Shown: positions 1-4,214 of the stretch, in pieces
Layout: each line of letters begins with the position of its first letter
Position numbering within the stretch: position 1 is the first letter of the stretch
DNA from: JAAYEA01 sp012689325
GTDB lineage: Bacteria; Chloroflexota; Anaerolineae; JAAYEA01
Length of the DNA: 5,865 nt
Direction: 5' to 3'
Assembly: GCA_036841525.1 (NCBI GenBank)
Contig: DAITVZ010000140.1
Location: 1-5,865 of the forward strand
Notes under the pieces: generated by a model
What the model saw: the letters and a program-made list of their open reading frames with translations, nothing else
The model's database searches: none
Told to the model about the DNA's origin: nothing
Translations under genes and position numbers: made by a program

Positions 1-61
1 ACGCGTAGGCGAATGATATAGTGACGGCTTGGCCGTTCCGGCGGGGGGACCGGAGGTTTGC

Positions 62-83
62 GTCTTGTCAAGTGGTGTAAAAA
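62..83 (+). repeat. Left terminal inverted repeat of the IS256-family element
   Basis: The core AAGTGGTGTAAAAA at 70-83 is matched perfectly and inverted at 1422-1435, and an outer GTCTT block (62-66) is matched at 1439-1443. Three mismatched bases separate the two blocks. An internal GTGTAAAA-type motif is typical of IS256-family ends. Confidence 0.85.
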
Positions 84-121
84 GGGTGTGCCCCTTGCAG
101 TGCATGACGGATGTACAGCGT

Positions 122-1348
122 CTAGCGAATGGGTTCCAGATGCAGAGCTGCAGCGGATGGCAGCTGCTGTTCGGATGTTTTGAGTTTCTCCATCGACTCT
201 TGACTGAAATAGCGCCGGTCCACTTGCCACTCCGCATGGGCCTCCAGCAAGATGGAGCCCACCAGGCGCTCCACGGAAGCCACGTCGGGAAAGATGCCCA
301 CCACCTGGGTGCGCCGCTTGATCTCCTTGTTCAGCCGCTCCAAGGGGTTGGTCGAGTACACTCGCGTCCAGTGTTCGCTGGGAAAGGCCATGTAGGCCAG
401 CACATCCTCCTCCGCGTCTCGCAGCACCTCGGCAGCCTTAGGCCAGCGCGAGGCCATGGTCGCGGCCACCACCTCGAGCTGTGCTCCGGCGGCCGCCCGA
501 TCAGGCTGGGCGAAGATGGTGCGCAGCGCGGCCGCGACCATGGACTTGTCCGCCTTGGTGACATGCGCCAGGATGTTACGCATGCAGTGCACTCGACAGC
601 GTTGCCAGGTCGCGCCGCTGAGGGCTTGCACCAGCGCTCCTTTCAGCCCCTCATGGGCGTCGCTGATCACCAGCCGCACGCCACACAGCCCGCGTCGGAC
701 CAGACTACGCAGGAACTCCAGCCAGAAAGAGGCCTCTTCACTGGCGCCCACCGCAAAGCCCAACACCTCCCGATCACCGCTCTCCCGCACGCCAATGGCC
801 ACCACCACCGCCATGCTCACGATATGGTGATTCTGCCGCACCTTCAGGTAGGTCGCGTCCAGCCAGACGTAGGGATACTCCCCCTGCAACGGACGCCCGC
901 GAAAAGCTTCCACCGCCTCATCCAGCTCTTTGCAGATCCGGCTCACCTCACTCTTGTCCACGCCGGTCAGACCCATCGCCTGCAAGAGCTTGTCCACTTT
1001 GCGGGTGCTGACCCCCTCAATGTAGGCGCTCTGCACCACCGCCAGCAAGGCTTTCTCCGCCTTGCGCCGTGGCTCCAGAAACGAGGGAAAGTAGCTCCCT
1101 TCCCGCAGCTTCGGCACCTCCAACGTCAACTCCCCCACGCGGGTCTCGTAGCCCCGTTCCCGATACCCGTTCCGCTGCGTCACCCGCTCAGGGCTCCGTT
1201 CGTAGGGCTTCGCCCCGATTCGCTGGGTCACCTCCGTCTCGATCAAGGCTTGGATCAGCAGCCGGAGCCCGTCACGCACAAAGTCGCTATCCAGCTCCAA
1301 GCCAAACTTGCCCAAGTAGTCCATCAATGCCATAGTAGGGTCGGTCAT
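122..1348 (-). CDS. IS256-family DDE transposase (mutator type)
   Basis: This 408-residue transposase catalyses cut/copy-and-paste movement of the surrounding element. The DDE triad is visible: D164 in WLDATY, D230 in VISDAHEG and E337 in STNPLERLNKEIKRR. The spacings of 66 and 107 residues are close to those reported for IS256 itself (D167, D233, E341). The family signatures QRNGYRERGY (residues 58-67) and WQRCRVHCMRN (248-258) are also present. The length is normal for the family and no frameshift or stop interrupts it, so the protein is likely active. The ATG at 1348 was chosen because an AAGGAG ribosome binding site lies 9 nt upstream. The frame also runs back to a GTG at 1384, but that would bury the ribosome binding site inside the gene. 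The gene is transcribed away from the GH28-like gene. A different subfamily assignment is possible, but the IS256/mutator family is secure. Confidence 0.95.
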   Translation of the reverse strand: MTDPTMALMDYLGKFGLELDSDFVRDGLRLLIQALIETEVTQRIGAKPYERSPERVTQRNGYRERGYETRVGELTLEVPKLREGSYFPSFLEPRRKAEKALLAVVQSAYIEGVSTRKVDKLLQAMGLTGVDKSEVSRICKELDEAVEAFRGRPLQGEYPYVWLDATYLKVRQNHHIVSMAVVVAIGVRESGDREVLGFAVGASEEASFWLEFLRSLVRRGLCGVRLVISDAHEGLKGALVQALSGATWQRCRVHCMRNILAHVTKADKSMVAAALRTIFAQPDRAAAGAQLEVVAATMASRWPKAAEVLRDAEEDVLAYMAFPSEHWTRVYSTNPLERLNKEIKRRTQVVGIFPDVASVERLVGSILLEAHAEWQVDRRYFSQESMEKLKTSEQQLPSAAALHLEPIR

Positions 1349-1357
1349 CGTCTGCTT

Positions 1358-1363
1358 CTCCTT
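1358..1363 (-). promoter_or_regulatory. Ribosome binding site that fixes the transposase start
   Basis: AAGGAG reads on the minus strand 9 nt before the ATG at 1348. It favours that ATG over the in-frame GTG at 1384. Confidence 0.75.
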
Positions 1364-1388
1364 GTTGCGTGTTGGTTGCACCACAAGG

Positions 1389-1417
1389 ATTCAGCACACG
1401 ATGACCTTTTTCGTCAA
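1389..1417 (-). promoter_or_regulatory. Possible weak transposase promoter
   Basis: On the minus strand, TTGACG (1412-1417) is followed after 17 bp by CTGAAT (1389-1394). The -35 box is good, but the -10 box matches the consensus at only three positions. It sits just inside the right inverted repeat, where IS promoters usually lie. A weak promoter would suit a transposase, but this call is tentative. Confidence 0.3.
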
Positions 1418-1421
1418 ATCT

Positions 1422-1443
1422 TTTTTACACCACTTTGTAAGAC
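1422..1443 (-). repeat. Right terminal inverted repeat of the IS256-family element
   Basis: This is the inverted partner of 62-83, with 19 of 22 bases identical. It lies upstream of the transposase gene and about 75 bp from the start codon of the downstream GH28-like gene. Confidence 0.85.
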
Positions 1444-1451
1444 ATTATCAT
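1424..1451 (+). promoter_or_regulatory. Candidate outward promoter at the IS right end, driving the GH28-like gene
   Basis: TTTACA (1424-1429) lies inside the right inverted repeat, and TATCAT (1446-1451) lies 16 bp downstream at the element edge. The pair points at the GH28-like gene and would give a leader of roughly 60 nt. Outward-facing -35 boxes that form hybrid promoters are known for IS256-type ends. I found no better promoter in the short stretch between the element and the gene. Confidence 0.4.
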
Positions 1452-1506
1452 CGGCGGATATCAGTACCTGGTTGGAAAGGCTGGGCACAACAAGCGTTTT
1501 TCCTCC

Positions 1507-1513
1507 AAGGAGG
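1507..1513 (+). promoter_or_regulatory. Strong ribosome binding site that fixes the GH28-like start
   Basis: AAGGAGG lies 6 nt upstream of the ATG at 1520, a near-ideal Shine-Dalgarno. It shows that the long open frame running upstream through the antisense strand of the transposase is not part of this protein. Confidence 0.85.
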
Positions 1514-1519
1514 TCTCCC

Positions 1520-3010
1520 ATGTTCAACATCCGAGACTATGGAGCGAAAGCAGATAAAACCACCAACGACGCGCCGGCGATCCAGGCGGCCATCGACGCC
1601 TGCCACGCCGCAGGCGGGGGCACGGTCCATGTCCCCGCGGGGGACTATCGCTGCGGCATGATCCGGCTGCGCAGCCATGTGACGCTCGAGCTGGGCGCGG
1701 GGGCCACGCTCTGGACCAGCACGAACCCCGCCGATTACGAGCTGACCCAGCGCACCAGCCAGGAGGGCTACCTGCTCCAGGCCGACGGCGCGGAGCACGT
1801 CGCCATCGTGGGCCAGGGGACGCTGCGCGGCGAGGGCAACTGGCCGCTGGGCCGCTTCTTCGGCGTCCCGGAAAAGCCGCCCTTCCGCGTGGGTATCCTG
1901 CTCTTCACCGGCTGCCGCCAGGTGACCATCCGCGACATCACCATCCTCTATGGCGACGCCTGGACGCTGCACCTGAAGCGCTGCGAGCGTGTGGTCATCG
2001 ACGGGATCACCATCCACAACGACATCCGCCACATCAACTCGGACGGCATCGACCCCAACTCGTGCCGCGACGTGCGCATCTCCAATTGCCACATCGTGGC
2101 CGGCGACGATTGCATCGTGCTCAAGGCCACCGACCCGGAGCGCTACCCCTGCGAGAACGTGGTGGTGACCAACTGCACCCTGGAGACCACCTGCACCGCC
2201 ATCAAGCTGGGGACCGAGTCTTGGGGCGATTTCCGCGACATCCATTTCTCCAACTGCACCATCCGCAACACCTCGGTGGGGATCGGCTTTTACCTCAAAG
2301 ACGGCGCCACCATGGAGCGGATGACCTTTTCCAACATCTCCATCGAGAACCTGGACCTCAACCATACCAAGCACGCCGTCTTTCCCATCTATATGGACAT
2401 CGAGCGGCGCGACCCAGATTCCAAGGTGGGCGCCATCCGCGACATCAGCTTTTCCGACATCCAGATCCATGGCGGGTCGGGGACGCTGATCCAGGGGATG
2501 CCGGAGCGGCCCATCGAGAACCTCGCCTTGCGCAACGTGACCATGCGCGTGGAGACCACGGCGAGCTGGGATCAGCGGGAAAAGGCCATCGGCGGGCGGC
2601 GCACCACCTCGGACGCGCGGGACACGCTCTATGCGCGCAAGCCCTCCTATTTCACCATCGCCCACGTCAGGGGGCTGACGCTGGATGGCGTGCGGGCGAT
2701 CATCGCCAAGGATGCCTACGGCTACTATCCGCGCTCCGCGGTGGGGGTCTATGAATCCGACGGCGCGGTGATCCGCGACGTGCGGCGCGTGCCCGCCGGG
2801 GCCGGGAGCACGGTGCCGGTGCTGGAGCTGCACAACTGCCAGCAGATGATGGTCACGGGCTGCCTGGCCGCCCGGGGGACGCCGGTGTTCGTGGGGGTCA
2901 GCGGCGAGTTCTCGCGCGACATCTCGCTGGCGGGCAACGACCTGCGCGCCGCCGCCGAGCCGGTCAGGCGCACCGTGGACACCTGCGACGACGTGGTGTG
3001 CAGCCTATGA
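1520..3010 (+). CDS. Glycoside hydrolase family 28-like protein (polygalacturonase-type beta-helix)
   Basis: This 496-residue protein is predicted to hydrolyse galacturonic-acid-containing glycosidic bonds in pectin or its oligomers. The N-terminus (FNIRDYGAKAD, TNDAPAIQAAID, GGGTVHVPAGDY, residues 2-43) is the classic opening of pectate-lyase/GH28 beta-helix proteins. Further on, many short rungs of the type 'V-I-x-N-C-x-I' build the helix (about 90-330). The catalytic acids are visible: D175 in NSDGID, and D196 and D197 in AGDDCIVLKA. The canonical GHG motif is replaced by CTA (225-227) in a TAIKLGTES context, so the usual histidine is missing. K260 in FYLKDG may stand in for the RIK lysine. 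There is no signal peptide, which suggests a cytoplasmic enzyme acting on imported oligosaccharides. The gene stands alone, just downstream of an IS end, and is followed by a strong hairpin. The fold and clan are secure; the exact substrate is not. Confidence 0.85.
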   Translation: MFNIRDYGAKADKTTNDAPAIQAAIDACHAAGGGTVHVPAGDYRCGMIRLRSHVTLELGAGATLWTSTNPADYELTQRTSQEGYLLQADGAEHVAIVGQGTLRGEGNWPLGRFFGVPEKPPFRVGILLFTGCRQVTIRDITILYGDAWTLHLKRCERVVIDGITIHNDIRHINSDGIDPNSCRDVRISNCHIVAGDDCIVLKATDPERYPCENVVVTNCTLETTCTAIKLGTESWGDFRDIHFSNCTIRNTSVGIGFYLKDGATMERMTFSNISIENLDLNHTKHAVFPIYMDIERRDPDSKVGAIRDISFSDIQIHGGSGTLIQGMPERPIENLALRNVTMRVETTASWDQREKAIGGRRTTSDARDTLYARKPSYFTIAHVRGLTLDGVRAIIAKDAYGYYPRSAVGVYESDGAVIRDVRRVPAGAGSTVPVLELHNCQQMMVTGCLAARGTPVFVGVSGEFSRDISLAGNDLRAAAEPVRRTVDTCDDVVCSL

Positions 3011-3021
3011 AGGGTTGTATG

Positions 3022-3062
3022 AACCAAGATGGGCTGCGGTGACCCCGCAGCCCATCTTGGTT
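3022..3062. terminator. Perfect 18-bp hairpin between convergent genes (probable bidirectional terminator)
   Basis: The left arm 3022-3039 and right arm 3045-3062 are perfectly complementary around a 5-nt loop. The hairpin starts 11 bp after the GH28-like stop and lies 45 bp from the rubrerythrin stop on the other strand, so it could serve both genes. Neither side has a T tract, so termination would rest on the very stable stem or on other factors. Confidence 0.75.
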
Positions 3063-3107
3063 GTGAGGGAATGCTGTAGCAAGGCCAGCGACTAGCCGCG
3101 CTGTGGG

Positions 3108-3683
3108 CTAGTAATTCTCGCCCAAGACCTCGTAGTAGGCCTGCGGGTGGAGACAGGCGGGGCAGGCGGCGGGCGCCTTTTTGCCCTTGTGCACATAGCC
3201 GCAGTTGCGGCAACGCCAATACACCACCTCATCCTTTTCAAAGACCTTGCCCTCTTGCACGTTCTTGAGCAGCTTCAGGTAGCGCTTCTCGTGCTGCTCC
3301 TCCACCTCGGCGATCTCCTTAAAGACGGCCGGGATCTTGGGCAGGCCATCGGCGCGGGCTTGTTTTTCAAAGTCCTTGTAGATGGCAGTCCATTCCATCT
3401 TTTCGCCCGCAGCGGCAGCCGCCAGGTTGGCCGCGGTGTCGCCGATCACGCCGGCGGGGTAACTGGCCGTGATCTCGACCTCGCCGCCCTCCAACTGCTG
3501 GAAGAACATCTTGGCGTGTTCTTTCTCATTTTCGGCGGTATCGAGGAAAATCGCGGCGATCTGCTCGTACCCCGCCTTTTTCGCGACGGAGGCAAAGTAG
3601 GTGTAGCGGTTCCTAGCCTGCGACTCGCCGGCAAAAGCGGCCAGCAGGTTCTTCTCGGTCTGGGTGCCCTTGAGGGTAGCCAT
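3108..3683 (-). CDS. rbr: Rubrerythrin
   Basis: This 191-residue non-haem iron protein reduces hydrogen peroxide to water in the cytoplasm, using electrons passed through its rubredoxin-like centre. It is typical of anaerobes and microaerophiles. The N-terminal ferritin-like four-helix domain (about 1-145) carries the diiron ligands E20 (in GESQARNRY), E53 and H56 (ENEKEH), E94 and E97 (GEKMEW), and the second ExxH at E128-H131 (EEQHEKRY). The C-terminal rubredoxin-like domain has the two CxxC pairs C158/C161 and C174/C177 that bind one iron. Length and motif spacing are canonical, and no residue is missing. The start at 3683 is supported by AAGGAG 7 nt upstream. The gene is monocistronic, convergent with the GH28-like gene and divergent from the lysine-rich microprotein gene, with which it shares a compact control region. 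Confidence 0.97.
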   Translation of the reverse strand: MATLKGTQTEKNLLAAFAGESQARNRYTYFASVAKKAGYEQIAAIFLDTAENEKEHAKMFFQQLEGGEVEITASYPAGVIGDTAANLAAAAAGEKMEWTAIYKDFEKQARADGLPKIPAVFKEIAEVEEQHEKRYLKLLKNVQEGKVFEKDEVVYWRCRNCGYVHKGKKAPAACPACLHPQAYYEVLGENY

Positions 3684-3690
3684 GCTGCAT

Positions 3691-3696
3691 CTCCTT
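3691..3696 (-). promoter_or_regulatory. Ribosome binding site of rubrerythrin
   Basis: AAGGAG on the minus strand lies 7 nt before the ATG at 3683, and supports that start. Confidence 0.85.
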
Positions 3697-3760
3697 TACT
3701 GATGGTTCTGCTCGTGCGCCACAGAAGCATAGACTCTGGGTGCGGTCCCCGCTGGCACAC

Positions 3761-3789
3761 AGTATAGCGCAGAGTGCCCGGTTTGGCAA
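3761..3789 (-). promoter_or_regulatory. Sigma70-type promoter of rubrerythrin
   Basis: On the minus strand, TTGCCA (3784-3789) and TATACT (3761-3766) are separated by exactly 17 bp. Transcription should begin near 3754, giving a leader of about 70 nt. Within that leader, 3714-3721 can pair with 3753-3760 (8 bp, one G-U). Whether that fold matters is unknown. Confidence 0.7.
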
Positions 3790-3792
3790 TCC

Positions 3793-3804
3793 AGCGAATT
3801 CGCT
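3793..3804. promoter_or_regulatory. 12-bp perfect palindrome between divergent promoters (candidate operator)
   Basis: AGCGAATTCGCT is its own reverse complement. Its centre (3798.5) nearly coincides with the midpoint of the 17 bp between the -35 boxes of the rubrerythrin and microprotein promoters (3790-3806). A dimeric regulator bound here would contact both promoters. I do not recognise it as the site of a known regulator, and a 12-bp palindrome can occur by chance about once in this much DNA. Confidence 0.4.
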
Positions 3805-3806
3805 AT

Positions 3807-3835
3807 TTGGCTTGTTTGCACTATTGACTTATAAT
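3807..3835 (+). promoter_or_regulatory. Strong sigma70-type promoter of the lysine-rich microprotein
   Basis: TTGGCT (3807-3812) is followed after 17 bp by a perfect consensus TATAAT (3830-3835). Transcription should begin near 3842, giving a leader of about 30 nt before the ATG at 3872. The -10 box is the only exact consensus I noticed in a plausible position in the window. Confidence 0.75.
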
Positions 3836-3871
3836 TTCCTCACAGTACTCAACAGAGGGGAGGCGATAAGC

Positions 3872-3958
3872 ATGGCCAACAAAGAGCAAAAGCCCGAGAA
3901 GAAGGAAAAGAAGCAGAAGAAGGACAAGAAGCAGAAGAAAGCGCCCAAGGCGGAATGA
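3872..3958 (+). CDS. 28-residue lysine-rich hypothetical microprotein
   Basis: I do not recognise this gene, and its function is unknown. The product has 28 residues, half of them lysine, with glutamate, glutamine and a few alanines; it has no aromatic residue, no cysteine and almost no hydrophobic residue. It should be disordered and strongly basic, so binding to nucleic acid or another polyanion is a reasonable guess, as is ribosome association. Residues 13-17 and 19-23 are a tandem KKQKK repeat separated by one aspartate, mirrored in the DNA at 3908-3922 and 3926-3940. The start is well supported: GGAGG (3859-3863) lies 8 nt upstream of the ATG and a consensus promoter lies about 30 nt before that. 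A factor-independent terminator follows. The open frame extends upstream to 3740, but that stretch covers both promoters and is not coding. The gene is divergent from rubrerythrin, so a link to stress is possible but unproven. Confidence 0.7.
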   Translation: MANKEQKPEKKEKKQKKDKKQKKAPKAE

Positions 3959-4035
3959 ACCCCGCCCCAGGCCGGAGGCCCCGGGTATCGCGCATCTGGT
4001 AACCGGGTCCAACGACCGCTTCTTTCACTTCGAAG

Positions 4036-4065
4036 AGCTCACAGGCTCGCCCTGTGGGCTTTTTT
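4036..4065 (+). terminator. Factor-independent terminator of the microprotein transcript
   Basis: The stem 4036-4045/4051-4060 has 10 bp including one G-U, a 5-nt loop, and a run of T at 4060-4065. It ends a predicted transcript of about 220 nt that starts near 3842. The 77 nt between the microprotein stop and this stem form an unusually long 3' UTR for so small a gene. Confidence 0.85.
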
Positions 4066-4075
4066 GTTGGGCCAA

Positions 4076-4100
4076 GCGCTGTGGCCCTGCGCCGCAGCGC
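4076..4100. other. Intergenic hairpin
   Basis: The arms 4076-4084 and 4092-4100 pair over 9 bp (one G-U) around a 7-nt loop. No T tract follows on either strand. It lies between the microprotein terminator and the protease 3' end, and may back up termination of the protease transcript. Confidence 0.45.
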
Positions 4101-4107
4101 TCCCATG

Positions 4108-4143
4108 GCAACGGCCGCCACCCAACCGGGTAGCGGCCGTTGC
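4108..4143 (-). terminator. Long hairpin 3' of the protease gene (probable terminator without T tract)
   Basis: The arms 4108-4118 and 4133-4143 are perfectly complementary over 11 bp. One mismatch is followed by a further 4 bp and an AACC loop (on the plus strand). The hairpin starts about 70 nt after the protease stop codon on the minus strand. Like the hairpin at 3022-3062 it lacks a T tract, so the two may reflect the same style of termination. Confidence 0.55.
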
Positions 4144-4214
4144 AGCCTAGCCAGGAGCTAGAGGTGGATGTCTCGCGCCCCTACGCCTCTCCGTCTTTTG
4201 GCTCTCCGCGTGCT

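Larger units (their letters stand above)
53..1452 (-). mobile_element. IS256-family insertion sequence, apparently intact
   Basis: A single transposase gene is bracketed by imperfect inverted repeats, giving an element of about 1.4 kb, the usual size for IS256-family elements. The best-matching part of the ends is 62-83 against the reverse complement of 1422-1443 (19 of 22 identical). Weaker similarity continues outward to G53/C1452, which I used as the outer limits. The exact ends are uncertain by about 10 bp on each side. Members of this family normally duplicate 8-9 bp of target. I tested several candidate boundaries and saw no matching direct repeats outside them, so the element may have recombined since insertion or its ends may be misplaced. 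It sits directly upstream of the GH28-like gene. Confidence 0.85.

Noticed and set aside
1..52. Gene fragment or terminator left of the IS
   Set aside because: Only a 5-bp stem (24-28/32-36) is visible, and no frame shows recognisable protein; the segment is too short to call.
29..1519. Long plus-strand open frame continuous with the GH28-like gene
   Set aside because: It runs antisense through the transposase and across the IS end. Its translation resembles no protein, and the GH28 domain starts exactly at the ATG at 1520 after an ideal ribosome binding site. The open frame is a result of GC-rich antisense codons.
2062..2754. 230-residue plus-strand frame within the GH28-like gene
   Set aside because: It is a shifted frame of the real gene, rich in arginine and histidine, with no ribosome binding site or recognisable domain.
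1448..2833. 461-residue minus-strand open frame opposite the GH28-like gene
   Set aside because: It lies entirely antisense to a well-supported gene and crosses the IS end. Its composition (rich in D, G, H, V and A) is that of a GC-rich shadow frame, and no family motif is visible.
3147..3767. 206-residue plus-strand frame opposite rubrerythrin
   Set aside because: It is antisense to a canonical rubrerythrin with all ligands in place, and it crosses that gene's promoter; the hydrophobic appearance arises from reversed codons.
3740..3871. 44-residue N-terminal extension of the lysine-rich microprotein
   Set aside because: It would cover both divergent promoters and the Shine-Dalgarno. The consensus -10 box and ribosome binding site place the start at 3872.
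3975..4050. tRNA or tRNA-like gene in the microprotein 3' UTR
   Set aside because: A D-arm-like stretch is suggested near 3990-4010, but there is no T-arm GTTCGAATCC-type motif, no matching acceptor stem and no plausible anticodon arm.
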